A DNA stretch of 64,000 bases from JADCGM01 sp943368345 (GTDB taxonomy: Bacteria > Pseudomonadota > Alphaproteobacteria > Sphingomonadales > Sphingomonadaceae): assembly GCA_943368345.1 (NCBI GenBank), contig CALRKY020000012.1, positions 1 to 64,000 of the forward strand. Reading direction: 5' to 3'. A program made the position numbers and the translations under genes. The notes under the pieces are model-generated. The model made no database searches. It worked only from the letters and a program-made list of their open reading frames with translations, and was not told the origin of the DNA. Every line of letters starts with the position of its first letter. Position 1 is the stretch's first letter. Positions 1-8,854 of this stretch are shown piece after piece.

Positions 1-1
1 G

Positions 2-856
2 CCGAACGCCGGCAAATCAACACTGGTCAACGCCCTTGTCGGCCAGAAGGTCGCCATCGTCAGCCCGAAGGTGCAAACTACCCGGGCGCGCCTGATGGGG
101 ATTGCCATCGAGAGTCAAACCCAATTGCTGCTGGTCGACACCCCCGGCATTTTCCGGCCGCGCCGCCGTCTGGACCGGGCGATGGTGCAAGCCGCGTGGG
201 AAGGCGCCAGCGGTGCCGATCTGGTCGTGCTGGTTATCGACGCCAAAGTCTCGATGAGCGAGGACACGATGGCGATTCTGGAGGCCTTGAAGACCCGTGA
301 AGAACCCAAGATGCTGGTGCTCAACAAGGTCGACATCACGGCCAAATCGCGGCTTCTGGGGCTCGCCGAAGAAGCCAACAGCCGAGTCCCATTTGTGGAG
401 ACATTCATGGTCTCAGCAAAATCAGGGGATGGGGTTGCCGACCTGAAGGCGACACTGGCAACCGCATTGCCCGATGGGCCTTGGCATTTTCCAGCCGATC
501 AGGTCTCCAACGTCACCACCCGGCTGCTTGCGTCCGAAATCACCCGGGAGCAGCTGTTCCTGCAGCTCCACGAGGAACTGCCCTATGCCTCGATGGTCGA
601 GACCGAGAAATGGGAGGACCGCAAGGATGGCTCCGCCGCTATCCATCAGCAAATCCTGGTCGAGCGTGATACCCAGAAGGCAATCATCCTGGGCAAGGGT
701 GGGCAGCAGATCAAGAAGATTGGTGAGACCGCCCGGCTTGAACTCGAAGCCCAGCTCGGACGCCGCATTCATCTGTTCCTGCACGTCAAGGTCAATCCGG
801 GATGGTCAGAGGACCGAACCGTCTACCGCGACATGGGACTGGACTGGGTGGATTAG
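2..856 (+). CDS. era: GTPase Era, 5' end cut by window
   Basis: Era is a GTP-binding protein that binds the 3' end of 16S rRNA and helps mature the 30S subunit. The frame is open from base 2, beginning inside the P-loop (NAGKST), so about 10-15 N-terminal residues are missing. Visible motifs are the G3 box DTPG, the G4 box NKVD, the G5 box SAK and a C-terminal KH domain with its GKGG loop. The 284 residues present plus the missing start match the usual length of about 300. It normally lies in an rnc-era-recO operon; here a reverse-strand toxin-antitoxin module separates it from recO. Its TAG stop overlaps the stop of the convergent vapC. Confidence 0.97.
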   Translation, partial: PNAGKSTLVNALVGQKVAIVSPKVQTTRARLMGIAIESQTQLLLVDTPGIFRPRRRLDRAMVQAAWEGASGADLVVLVIDAKVSMSEDTMAILEALKTREEPKMLVLNKVDITAKSRLLGLAEEANSRVPFVETFMVSAKSGDGVADLKATLATALPDGPWHFPADQVSNVTTRLLASEITREQLFLQLHEELPYASMVETEKWEDRKDGSAAIHQQILVERDTQKAIILGKGGQQIKKIGETARLELEAQLGRRIHLFLHVKVNPGWSEDRTVYRDMGLDWVD

Positions 857-1239
857 AGCGCGGACGGGATATCAGTCCGGGCGAAATCTTCGCCTTTGTA
901 GAGCAGCGGCTCCCCCGAGACCTTGGCGAGGGCGTAGGCAAAACAGTCGCCAAGATTGAGACCGGCTGGGTTCACACCCTTCCCGAACCGTTGAAACGCG
1001 AGGCGTGCGGCCTTGGCTTGTTCGACCGAGACAGGTTGGAGGCGAATTTTCAATTGCGCCAGCCGATCATCAAGCTCGTCCGAAAAGCGGCGATCCGCCA
1101 ACCGCTCCAATCGAAGCACGATTTCCATATATCCAATGACCGACATCCCGGTGTCGTTGGTCAGTATCATGTCCAGAAACTGGCTCTGTTCCGGTTCATG
1201 AAACAGGACCGCCAGCAGCGCGGAGGCATCGAGGATCAA
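853..1239 (-). CDS. vapC: VapC-type PIN-domain toxin ribonuclease
   Basis: This 128-residue PIN-domain protein is the probable toxin of a type II toxin-antitoxin pair; VapC toxins are Mg2+-dependent RNases that often cut tRNA. The PIN acidic residues are visible: D4 in MILDAS, E39 in YMEIV, D98 in NLGDCFAYA and D118 in the LLYKGEDF strand. Its ATG overlaps the stop of the upstream antitoxin gene by 4 nt (ATGA), the usual translational coupling. It converges on era with overlapping stop codons. The target RNA cannot be read from sequence. Confidence 0.93.
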   Translation of the reverse strand: MILDASALLAVLFHEPEQSQFLDMILTNDTGMSVIGYMEIVLRLERLADRRFSDELDDRLAQLKIRLQPVSVEQAKAARLAFQRFGKGVNPAGLNLGDCFAYALAKVSGEPLLYKGEDFARTDIPSAL

Positions 1240-1511
1240 CGCGACTGCCCATCCTCGTCATAAAGAATATTATCCCATTGGTTCGCGGACAGCACATGCC
1301 CAAACTGGGACTGTTCAGCAGCGCGCAATCCCCGGGCATAGTCCGCGATATCGGCCTTTATCGCTTCAATGCGCTGACGTTCGCTTCGTTCAATGTCGTC
1401 AATCTCCCGGCATACAGCCTCGTGCACGGCACGCGTCGCCGGTATCCCCTTCTTGGCAGCGAGAAGTTTAACCGCCCGGACGGTGGCGTCAGCTTTGATG
1501 TTCAACTGCAT
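1236..1511 (-). CDS. vapB: VapB-type antitoxin
   Basis: This 91-residue protein precedes vapC and overlaps it by 4 nt. The N-terminus (MQLNIKADATVRAVKLLAAKKGIPATRAV) fits the VapB/Rv0623-like transcription-factor family: a short strand plus helices for dimerisation and DNA binding. The C-terminal part should wrap the toxin. A purine-rich AAAGAGA stretch lies just before the ATG. A perfect 10-bp inverted repeat 10 nt upstream (1521-1552) is a strong candidate for the autoregulatory operator. The module faces against the era-recO direction. Confidence 0.88.
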   Translation of the reverse strand: MQLNIKADATVRAVKLLAAKKGIPATRAVHEAVCREIDDIERSERQRIEAIKADIADYARGLRAAEQSQFGHVLSANQWDNILYDEDGQSR

Positions 1512-1520
1512 GTCAGTCTC

Positions 1521-1552
1521 TTTGGTAGAAGACGAGTTTCATTTCTACCAAA
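1521..1552. promoter_or_regulatory. Inverted repeat, probable VapB operator in the vapB/recO divergent spacer
   Basis: TTTGGTAGAA (1521-1530) and TTCTACCAAA (1543-1552) are exact reverse complements separated by 12 nt. The pair lies in the 89-bp gap between vapB (minus) and recO (plus), just upstream of the antitoxin start. Antitoxin-toxin complexes normally bind such repeats. Since recO also starts from this gap, binding here could affect recO-parC transcription; that is inference. Confidence 0.7.
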
Positions 1553-1600
1553 TCAGGAACAATGTCGCAATATCGCCCAGCAATCTCTAGACCAACGAAC

Positions 1601-2359
1601 ATGAACCTCACCACCCAGGCAATTGTCTGTGCCATCCTTGGTCACGGCGAGAATGGGGCGGTGGTCCGATTCCTGACCGAGGAGGCCGGACTGGTGGCGG
1701 GCTATGTTCGCGGCGGGCGGTCGCGGCGGTTGCGACCGATGCTCCAGCCCGGCAACCTGGTGCAGGTTGAGCTGCGGTCCCGGCTTGATGACCAGCTGGC
1801 GGCGGCCACGATCGAGCTGCTGTCGTCGCGGGCGCCGTTGACGCTGGATGCCCTGCCCGCCGCCGGACTCGATTGGGTGACCAGCCTGACGGCCGCAGCA
1901 TTGGCGGAGGGACAGATATATCCCGGCATCCACGCCGCCCTGTCTGGCCTGCTGGCGGTCATGGACCATAGCGACGATCCGCGCCTTTGGGCGGCCGCCG
2001 TCGCCCGGTATGAACTGTTGTTGCTCGAACGGCTGGGATTTGGGCTGGACCTGTCGGAATGCGCCGCGACCGGCCTCCGCACTGATCTGGTGTTCGTCAG
2101 CCCGAAATCGTCGAAGGCAGTCAGCCGGGATGCCGGACTACCCTATGCCGAGAAGCTGTTGCCGCTCCCGGCCTTCCTGCGCGGAGATGCCGGGCCGTCC
2201 GACTGGCCCGAGATCGCAGCGGCCTTGCTGACCACCGGCCATTTTGTCGAACGACGCCTGTTGGCGCACCGGCGAGGGGAAGATTTGCTGCGGACACGCC
2301 AACGGTTCACGCAGCGTGTGGCGAAGCGGGCCGGGACCCCGTATAGCCCGGAGTTATGA
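1601..2359 (+). CDS. recO: DNA repair protein RecO
   Basis: RecO works with RecR, and often RecF, to load RecA on SSB-coated single-stranded DNA. The protein (252 residues from the ATG at 1601) opens with the OB-fold segment MNLTTQAIVCAILGHGENGAV, followed by the characteristic GYVRGGRSRR-LRPMLQPGNLV stretch, and has the usual family length. I chose the ATG at 1601 rather than one at 1562, because the family starts just before this strand and the 13 extra residues look like untranslated leader. It overlaps parC by 4 nt (ATGA), indicating co-translation. Its normal upstream neighbour era is separated by vapBC. Confidence 0.95.
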   Translation: MNLTTQAIVCAILGHGENGAVVRFLTEEAGLVAGYVRGGRSRRLRPMLQPGNLVQVELRSRLDDQLAAATIELLSSRAPLTLDALPAAGLDWVTSLTAAALAEGQIYPGIHAALSGLLAVMDHSDDPRLWAAAVARYELLLLERLGFGLDLSECAATGLRTDLVFVSPKSSKAVSRDAGLPYAEKLLPLPAFLRGDAGPSDWPEIAAALLTTGHFVERRLLAHRRGEDLLRTRQRFTQRVAKRAGTPYSPEL

Positions 2360-4599
2360 CAGAATTCCGCGAGACCGACCGCATCCTTGATATCCCCTTC
2401 GCCGACGCGTTGAGCGACCGGTATCTGGTCTATGCCCTGTCGACGATTACAGCCCGGTCGCTGCCCGATGTACGGGACGGCCTGAAGCCGGTGCACCGCC
2501 GCCTGCTGTGGGGTATGCGGCTGCTGAAGCTGGACCCGGAGGCCGGTTACAAGAAATGCGCCCGCGTGGTCGGCGACGTGATGGGTAAATATCACCCGCA
2601 CGGTGACGCCTCCATCTATGACGCGATGGTCCGGCTCGCCCAGCCCTTCTCGCTCAGGTACCCCCTGGTCGACGGTCAGGGCAATTTCGGCAATGTCGAC
2701 GGCGACAATGCCGCAGCGATGCGGTATACCGAAGCGCGGATGACCGCCGCTGCCATCGAGTTGATGGACGGCGTTGACGAAGACTGCGTTGCCTTCCGCC
2801 CGACCTACAACGGCGAGGAGGATGAGCCGGAAGTCTTTCCCGCTGCCTTCCCAAATCTGCTGGCCAATGGAGCCTCCGGCATCGCTGTCGGCATGGCAAC
2901 CTCCATCCCACCGCACAATGTCGCTGAACTCGCCGATGCAGCGATGCTGCTGATCGACCGGCCGGATGCCAGCATCGACGAGGTGGTGGCGTTCGTACGC
3001 GGGCCGGACTTTGCAACGGGTGGGGTGATCGTCGAATCGGCGGCTTCCATCCGGGAGGCCTATGCCACGGGGCGCGGCGGCTTCCGCCTCCGGGCCCGGT
3101 GGGAGAAAGTCGACCTGAAGGGCGGCGGCTATCAGATCATCATATCCGAAATCCCCTATCAGGTCGCCAAGGGCAAATTGATCGAGGAGATCGCCAGCCT
3201 GATCAACGACCGGAAATTACCGATTCTGGAAGATGTCCGGGACGAATCCGACACAGAAATCCGCCTGGTGCTGGAGCCGAAATCCCGCAACGTTGATCCG
3301 ACCGTCCTGATGGAAAGCCTGTTCAAGCTGACCGATCTGGAAATCCGGTTCAGCCTCAATCTGAACGTGCTCGACAAGAACCGCACACCCGGGGTCATGT
3401 CCCTGAAGGCCGCGCTCCAAGCGTGGATCGATCACCAGATCGAAGTTCTGGTGAAACGGTCCTTGTACCGGCTGGGCAAGATCGACGACCGGCTTGAGCT
3501 GCTCGACGGGTTTCTGAAGGCCTATCTCAACCTCGACGAAGTCATCCGCATCATCCGCGAGGAGGATGAGGTGAAGGCCGAGCTGATGCGGACCTTTGAT
3601 CTGAATGACCGGCAGGCCGAAGCCATTCTCAATATGCGGCTGCGGTCCTTGCGCCGCCTCGAGGAAATGGAGATCAGCAAGGAAAACAAGAAACTCCAGA
3701 CCGAACGGAAGGGTCTCGCCGCGCTGATCGCCAGCCCGACGCAGCAAAAGGCCCGGGTCAAGGCCGACATCGGCCAGTTGCGTGCCCGCTATGGCTCCGA
3801 AACCGAATTGGGGCGCCGGCGCTCCACCTTCGACACCCCTGCCCCTTTCACCGACATCCCGCTCGAAGCGATGATCGAGCGCGAGCCGATCACCGTCATC
3901 GCCTCCGCCAAGGGCTGGATCCGCGCGATGAAAGGCCATGCTGACATCGCCAGTGCCGAGGCCGCAAAATTCAAGGAAGGCGATGGCCCGGCCTTTGCTT
4001 TCCACGCGCAGACCACCGACAAGATCATCGTCGCTGCCGATAATGGCCGATTCTACACGTTGGCGGCCGACCGCCTGCCGGGTGGGCGCGGTTTTGGTGA
4101 ACCGATCCGCCTGATGGTGGATATGGAGGCGCAGGCGGAAATCATCGCGCTATACCCGTACCGGGCCGATGTCCGATTATTGCTGGCGGCGAGCGACGGG
4201 CGTGGTTTCGTGGTTCTAGCAGCCGACACGCTGGCGGAGACCCGCAAGGGCCGCCAGATTGCGACGCCGCGAACGGGGGCCAAGCTGAAACTGGTCAAGG
4301 CTATCCCGGCAACCGCCGATCATCTGGCCTCCGTCGGGGACAACCGGAAACTGCTGGTGTTTCCGCTCGGCCAAATCCCGGAAATGTCGCGTGGCCAGGG
4401 CGTGGCGCTGCAGAAATTCAAGGACGGCGGCTTGTCGGACGTCCTGCCGTTCCGCCTTGCCGAGGGGCTGTCATGGGCCATGGGCGGCGACAGCGGCCGG
4501 ACCCGGACCGAAGCGGACCTGTCCTCCTGGCTCGGTGACCGGGCGCAGGCCGGCCGATTGCCTCCGCAGGGATTCCCGCGCGACAATAAGTTCAGCTAG
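2356..4599 (+). CDS. parC: DNA topoisomerase IV subunit A
   Basis: ParC is the breakage-reunion subunit of topoisomerase IV, which unlinks daughter chromosomes with ParE. The 747-residue protein carries the winged-helix quinolone-region motif HPHGDASIYDAM (about 80-91) and catalytic Tyr124 in AAMRYTEARM. The C-terminal third is the shorter ParC-type beta-propeller (GRGFGEPIRL, RKGRQIATPR), which distinguishes it from GyrA. The residue equivalent to E. coli ParC Ser80 is Ala85, followed by Ser86. Start overlaps the recO stop (ATGA). The 3' end overlaps the convergent esterase gene by 8 nt. Confidence 0.97.
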   Translation: MTEFRETDRILDIPFADALSDRYLVYALSTITARSLPDVRDGLKPVHRRLLWGMRLLKLDPEAGYKKCARVVGDVMGKYHPHGDASIYDAMVRLAQPFSLRYPLVDGQGNFGNVDGDNAAAMRYTEARMTAAAIELMDGVDEDCVAFRPTYNGEEDEPEVFPAAFPNLLANGASGIAVGMATSIPPHNVAELADAAMLLIDRPDASIDEVVAFVRGPDFATGGVIVESAASIREAYATGRGGFRLRARWEKVDLKGGGYQIIISEIPYQVAKGKLIEEIASLINDRKLPILEDVRDESDTEIRLVLEPKSRNVDPTVLMESLFKLTDLEIRFSLNLNVLDKNRTPGVMSLKAALQAWIDHQIEVLVKRSLYRLGKIDDRLELLDGFLKAYLNLDEVIRIIREEDEVKAELMRTFDLNDRQAEAILNMRLRSLRRLEEMEISKENKKLQTERKGLAALIASPTQQKARVKADIGQLRARYGSETELGRRRSTFDTPAPFTDIPLEAMIEREPITVIASAKGWIRAMKGHADIASAEAAKFKEGDGPAFAFHAQTTDKIIVAADNGRFYTLAADRLPGGRGFGEPIRLMVDMEAQAEIIALYPYRADVRLLLAASDGRGFVVLAADTLAETRKGRQIATPRTGAKLKLVKAIPATADHLASVGDNRKLLVFPLGQIPEMSRGQGVALQKFKDGGLSDVLPFRLAEGLSWAMGGDSGRTRTEADLSSWLGDRAQAGRLPPQGFPRDNKFS

Positions 4600-5476
4600 C
4601 GGTATTCGGCGCTGCGGTTTCGCGGGTGAGAAATTCGACACTGTCGTCAAGGGCAGTGACCTTGCCCTTGAAGCGCTTGGTCAGCGACAACAGGATGCCG
4701 ACATGACCGAGGCCGGGATATTCCTTGATTTCGACCCTCGCACCCGCCTTGGTCAGCGCCGCCGCCAGATTGCGGGAATTGCGGGGATAGACCGTGGTGT
4801 CATCATCGCCGTGCAGCAACAGCAGAGGCGGTGCACCGGCGCTGGCAAAATTGATCGGCTGGGTTGCCTTGGGGTCAGCCGCCTCCCGGAACCCGTCATA
4901 GGCCCTGCCCCGGCCGAAGGGATGGAAATCCACCGGTGCTGCGAGGCCTACCCCGGCACGGATCGCCCCCGGAGCTCCAGCTTCCTTCAACCACTGCGGG
5001 TCGAGCGCCAGCATCATTGCAATATAGCCACCCGCCGAATGTCCGGCGACGGTGATCCGTTTCGGGTCGCCGCCAAGCAATTCGATATTGTCGCGGGTCC
5101 AGCGGATCGCAGTGGCCCCGTCCTGCACAAAGGCCGGGAACTTCACTTGCGGCACCAGCCTGTAATCCGGGACGACCACAACAAAGCCGCGCTGCGCAAA
5201 GGCCTGGGCGGCGAATTTATAGTCCTGCCGCTGACCGCTCGACCAACTGCCGCCATAGAAGAACACCAGCACCGGCGCATTCTTGGCCGAGGGCGGGGCG
5301 TAGACATCCAGTCGCTGGCGGGGATCACTGCCAAACAACTGTCCTTCGGCCACCTGACGAACACCGCCATTCTTGCCAATGGCCTCAACCCGGTTGAGCG
5401 CGCCGAGCGGCGAACAGGCGGCCAGCCCCAATGCAGCCAGCGCAGCAAATGACTTGTGCAACATCGAAACACTCAT
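4592..5476 (-). CDS. Alpha/beta hydrolase (carboxylesterase type), probable lipoprotein
   Basis: This is a serine esterase of the BD-FAE/HSL-like group. It has an oxyanion motif FFYGGSW (family form HGGxW), a nucleophile elbow GHSAGG, and later Asp (HGDDDTTV) and His (GLGHVGI) in triad order. The N-terminus MLHKSFAALAALGLAAC is a lipoprotein signal with a lipobox cysteine, so it is probably anchored facing the periplasm. I placed the start at the ATG at 5476. Alternatives at 5494, 5464 and a TTG at 5515 exist, and none has a clear ribosome site. The natural substrate is unknown. Confidence 0.85.
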   Translation of the reverse strand: MSVSMLHKSFAALAALGLAACSPLGALNRVEAIGKNGGVRQVAEGQLFGSDPRQRLDVYAPPSAKNAPVLVFFYGGSWSSGQRQDYKFAAQAFAQRGFVVVVPDYRLVPQVKFPAFVQDGATAIRWTRDNIELLGGDPKRITVAGHSAGGYIAMMLALDPQWLKEAGAPGAIRAGVGLAAPVDFHPFGRGRAYDGFREAADPKATQPINFASAGAPPLLLLHGDDDTTVYPRNSRNLAAALTKAGARVEIKEYPGLGHVGILLSLTKRFKGKVTALDDSVEFLTRETAAPNTAS

Positions 5477-5667
5477 GCGGAACGGGTCTTTCATCGGATT
5501 GGCAGGATCATGCAATGGCAGATACGTACCGCGCCGCCGCCGGGATTGCGAGACACTGAAAATTCAACTGCGCAGGATTTTGCGGTGCGATGACCGTCCC
5601 AAAAGCATCGGTGGTACTGGTCGTGCAACTCGACTAGCCTGCCGGAAAATCGAACCCGGGGAGTGGT

Positions 5668-6933
5668 ATGGCGGTTGTTCAAACCAGCAGTGCGCGCGTC
5701 ACAATGTGGATGCTGCTCCTCGTTTACATCCTCAATTTTCTCGACCGTCAGATCGTCAATATCCTCGCCGAACCCATCGCCCGGGACCTCGGCCTCAGCG
5801 ATACCCAGCTCGGACTGCTCACCGGCCTTGCCTTTGCGTTATTTTATGCCTTGCTCGGCATACCGATCGCGCGCTGGGCGGACCGGTCCACCAACAACCG
5901 GGTGGGGTTGATTTCGGTGTCCCTGACGCTGTGGTCGGTGATGACTGCCGTGTCGGGCCTAGCCGCCAATTTCGCCCAGCTGGCACTGGCGCGGGTCGGT
6001 GTCGGGGTCGGCGAAGCGGGTTGCACCCCTGCGGCCCATTCGCTGATTACCGATACGGTGCCGCGCGAAAAGCGGGCGTCGGCAATCGCCTTTTACGGAC
6101 TAGGCATCCCCATTGGCGGGTTGCTCGGCATGATCATCGGCGGTCAGTTGGCGGATTCACTTGGCTGGCGGCAAACATTCTTTATCGTTGGCCTGCCCGG
6201 CATCGCGGTCGCGCTGCTGTTCTGGCTGGTGGTGCCGGAGCCCCGCAAGCTTGGTCTGGCAGCCAAGACCCCGGCGGCGGCACCGGTCCCGTTTGCCACC
6301 GCCATGCAGGATATCCGGGCCAGCAGAGCGTTTCTGCCGCTGGCAACCGCTGCCGCCGTTGTTGCCTTCCTAAGCTATGGCAAAGGCGTTTGGACGACGA
6401 TTTATTTCATCCGCACCCACGGATTGTCCGTGGCCGAAGTCGGCCTCTGGGGTGGTCTCGTGCTCGGAACCGCCGGCATTGTTGGAACCTGGCTTGGCGG
6501 CAAGCTTTCCGATTATTTCGGCAAGCGCGAGGCCCGGCATCATCTGACGCCGATCTGGGTTGGAATGGTGCTGGTCGCGCCGTTGCTGTTCCTTGGCTAT
6601 ACCGCCAGTGACTATAGAGTCGCGCTGGCGCTGATCATTGTGCCGACGATTGCCAACTCCATGTACTATGGCCCTGCCTATGCCTGCGCACAGGGGTTGG
6701 TGCCTCCCCGGTCGCGGGCGGTTGCTGCTTCCCTCATCATCTTTGCGCAGAATTTGGTCGGACTTGGGCTTGGGCCGCTGTTCTTCGGCATGTTGAGCGA
6801 TGCGTTCAAACCCTATGCGGGCGCGGACAGTGTCCAGTGGGTGCTGTACGGTGCCGCATTCCTCGGGCTGATCCCGGCCTATTTCTTCTGGCGCGCCAGC
6901 CGTCATTTGGCCGCCGAACTCAGGACCGACTAG
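5668..6933 (+). CDS. Spinster-type MFS transporter
   Basis: A 421-residue 12-helix major facilitator carrier. The N-terminus (LLLVYILNFLDRQIVNILAEPI) and the motif-A stretch GIPIARWADRSTNN are typical of the spinster-like subgroup, which is abundant in sphingomonads and often next to degradation genes. The substrate cannot be predicted. A GGGGAG ribosome site lies about 6 nt before the ATG. The TAG stop lies inside the left terminal inverted repeat of the element at 6930-7203, so the gene's natural end may have been altered by that insertion. Confidence 0.92.
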   Translation: MAVVQTSSARVTMWMLLLVYILNFLDRQIVNILAEPIARDLGLSDTQLGLLTGLAFALFYALLGIPIARWADRSTNNRVGLISVSLTLWSVMTAVSGLAANFAQLALARVGVGVGEAGCTPAAHSLITDTVPREKRASAIAFYGLGIPIGGLLGMIIGGQLADSLGWRQTFFIVGLPGIAVALLFWLVVPEPRKLGLAAKTPAAAPVPFATAMQDIRASRAFLPLATAAAVVAFLSYGKGVWTTIYFIRTHGLSVAEVGLWGGLVLGTAGIVGTWLGGKLSDYFGKREARHHLTPIWVGMVLVAPLLFLGYTASDYRVALALIIVPTIANSMYYGPAYACAQGLVPPRSRAVAASLIIFAQNLVGLGLGPLFFGMLSDAFKPYAGADSVQWVLYGAAFLGLIPAYFFWRASRHLAAELRTD

Positions 6934-7203
6934 AGCGTCTTTCGACCAATCCGGATCACCGTGATTGCGTCAGGAGGTCTGCTGGCAAGGCGCGGCGCGC
7001 GGTAGGGGCTGGTGGCCCCTGCAAGGGACGCAACGCTGTCCAGCGGGCCTTCTGACGCAACCGCAAGTGCGGCGGGCCAAATCCGGCCCATTGCGGCGTT
7101 GCTCGTTGGTCACGATGCCAGTGCATCGCTCCCGCCTCACGCCTTGCACTGAACCAAATTTGACTCCGTCACGGTGACCCGGATTGGTCGAAAGACGCTC
7201 TAG
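6930..7203. mobile_element. 274-bp element with 35-bp terminal inverted repeats (MITE-like)
   Basis: The left end (6930-6964, starting CTAGAGCGTCTTTCGACC) and the right end (7169-7203, ending GGTCGAAAGACGCTCTAG) are reverse complements at 34 of 35 positions. The single difference is A versus G in the GGATCACC/GGGTCACC stretch. The ends read CTAG, itself a palindrome. An internal imperfect inverted repeat, TTGCGTCAGGAGG near 6966 against its complement near 7046-7062, would fold the left half. No reading frame inside looks real, so it would be non-autonomous. It sits exactly between two convergent genes and provides the TAG stop of each. Alternatively it is a domesticated bidirectional terminator. 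Confidence 0.75.
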
Positions 7204-7610
7204 CGGCCCCGCTCCGTGGCCGTTGCGAAGGGCCAGTCGGTCACATGGGTCACGTACAGCGCCCACCAGAAGATCACCGGCTGCAGGAATTGGCGCGGCA
7301 GGTGGTACCACCAGCTCGGCGGAAGGCCGGACCAGCCGTCAAGTGCGTCGAGCGCATGTTTGATATTGGCGGGCCAGACACAGACGACATAAAGCGCCAG
7401 CATCACCCCAGCGAAGCGGCGGGTCTGCGGGATCAGCACGCCAATGGCCCCGAATATTTCGGCAACACCGGTGTAGAAGATCACGTCATCCGGCCAGGGC
7501 ACCCAGCCCGGCGTGATCCGCAGGAAGGCGGTCGGGGCGACGATGTGGATCACCCCGGCCAAACCGAAGAAGACGACCAGCAGATAACGCCAGAGGACGC
7601 GGGCGGTCAT
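7200..7610 (-). CDS. DoxX-family membrane protein
   Basis: A 136-residue protein with four hydrophobic segments (LLVVFFGLAGVIHIV, FYTGVAEIFGAIGVLI, VMLALYVVCVWPANI, PVIFWWALYV). This is the layout of DoxX/SURF4-like small quinone-associated or redox membrane proteins. The ATG at 7610 overlaps the stop of the upstream MFS gene by 4 nt, so the two are co-translated. I rejected a start at 7694 because it lies inside that gene and adds only a non-hydrophobic tail. Its stop codon lies in the right repeat of the 274-bp element. Its function is not established. Confidence 0.85.
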   Translation of the reverse strand: MTARVLWRYLLVVFFGLAGVIHIVAPTAFLRITPGWVPWPDDVIFYTGVAEIFGAIGVLIPQTRRFAGVMLALYVVCVWPANIKHALDALDGWSGLPPSWWYHLPRQFLQPVIFWWALYVTHVTDWPFATATERGR

Positions 7611-8773
7611 GCGGTGGCCAGTTTTGGCGGCGGAATCGTCCGCAAGCGCCAGACCAGCAGGATGCCAATCGCCGCCAGGACGGTCATGCCCCAATAGCCG
7701 CCTGCCCCGAACCGATCATAGAGCGGTCCTGACAGCAGCGTGGCGAGCGCCGCCTCCGGTGCTGCGGCAAAGCTTTGATACATCATCTGCGCCGTTGGTG
7801 CCCGGTCGATGCCGAACCACAATTGGATGAGCCGCATCGTCCCGAGATAGGTGGCAGCAAAGCTCAATCCGTGCAGCGCCTGCAGCGGCAACAGCCAGGG
7901 GAGGTCGGGTTGCGTCGCCAGCAAACTCCAGCGGATGGTTGCCCCCAAGGCTCCGGCGAGCAGTAAGGCGGTTGGATGAAACCGTTCCGACCAGGTCCCG
8001 GCCACCACAAGGAACAGCACCTCGACCGCCACGCCAACGCTGTACAGCAGGCCAACCCAGCTGCCGTCGATACCGGAATTGAGCCAGACCAGACCACCAA
8101 AAGCATTGTAGAAAGCATGACTGGCTTGAACAAAGCCCGCACCGATGATCAGCATGAAGAAAGCCGGGTGCCGCACCAGCGCAAGGCCATCGCGCAACCG
8201 GTCCCGAAGCGGCAGATCAGGAGCCGCATTCTCATCAATTTCAGGGGTCAGCACCCAGGTCCAAAGGGCAAGCGCCCCGCATATTCCGATGATGAACCAC
8301 AGCGCCGACTGGGCCCCGAACACGTCAATGCCGCGCCCGATCGACAGACTGCCGACAACAAAAGCTGCCGACCCCAGCCCACGCGCAACCGGATAGCTGA
8401 GCGCGCCCTTGCAAAGCCGCATCAATCCGGCTTCGACATAGCCGACGATCATCCAATAAGCGGTGATCCCGACAAAACAGGCGGCAAGGATCAGCCAGAA
8501 TCCCGGCGCAATGCCGAGCAGCCCAAAGGCCGCGAGCGCCGCGAGCGACAGCAACTTGACCGCCGCATGGCGATCCCGCTGCCCATCGGCCCATCCCGCC
8601 ATCACCGGACCGGCAAACATCCGGCCAAATCCGGCAGCGGCCAGGATCAGGCCGATATGTGTGCCATCCAGCCCGCGCGCCTTTTCCAGCCAGATCGGCA
8701 GGAACAGCAACGCCCCCGACAACCCGGCGAAATAGAGCGCGTTGAAAATGGTCATGCGGATGGGCGGTGACAT
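7607..8773 (-). CDS. MFS transporter, HcaT/LacY-like group
   Basis: A 388-residue carrier with about 12 hydrophobic helices. It begins MSPPIRMTIFNALYFAGLSGALLFLPIWLEKARGL, the form seen in MFS_1-like (3-phenylpropionate/nucleoside-symporter type) proteins, with the FLPIWL and GLILAAAGFGRMFAGPVMAGWAD region matching that subgroup. It is coupled by a 4-nt overlap to the DoxX gene and divergent from the YhhN gene, with an 81-bp spacer. The substrate is unknown; aromatic acids are known for HcaT but cannot be inferred here. Confidence 0.88.
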   Translation of the reverse strand: MSPPIRMTIFNALYFAGLSGALLFLPIWLEKARGLDGTHIGLILAAAGFGRMFAGPVMAGWADGQRDRHAAVKLLSLAALAAFGLLGIAPGFWLILAACFVGITAYWMIVGYVEAGLMRLCKGALSYPVARGLGSAAFVVGSLSIGRGIDVFGAQSALWFIIGICGALALWTWVLTPEIDENAAPDLPLRDRLRDGLALVRHPAFFMLIIGAGFVQASHAFYNAFGGLVWLNSGIDGSWVGLLYSVGVAVEVLFLVVAGTWSERFHPTALLLAGALGATIRWSLLATQPDLPWLLPLQALHGLSFAATYLGTMRLIQLWFGIDRAPTAQMMYQSFAAAPEAALATLLSGPLYDRFGAGGYWGMTVLAAIGILLVWRLRTIPPPKLATA

Positions 8774-8854
8774 CCACCAAGGATGTGACAGAGGGCGGCG
8801 GCTGAGTCACGGGGATATCCTGACTTTCATGCAGCGATTGACTATGCGTGTGAC

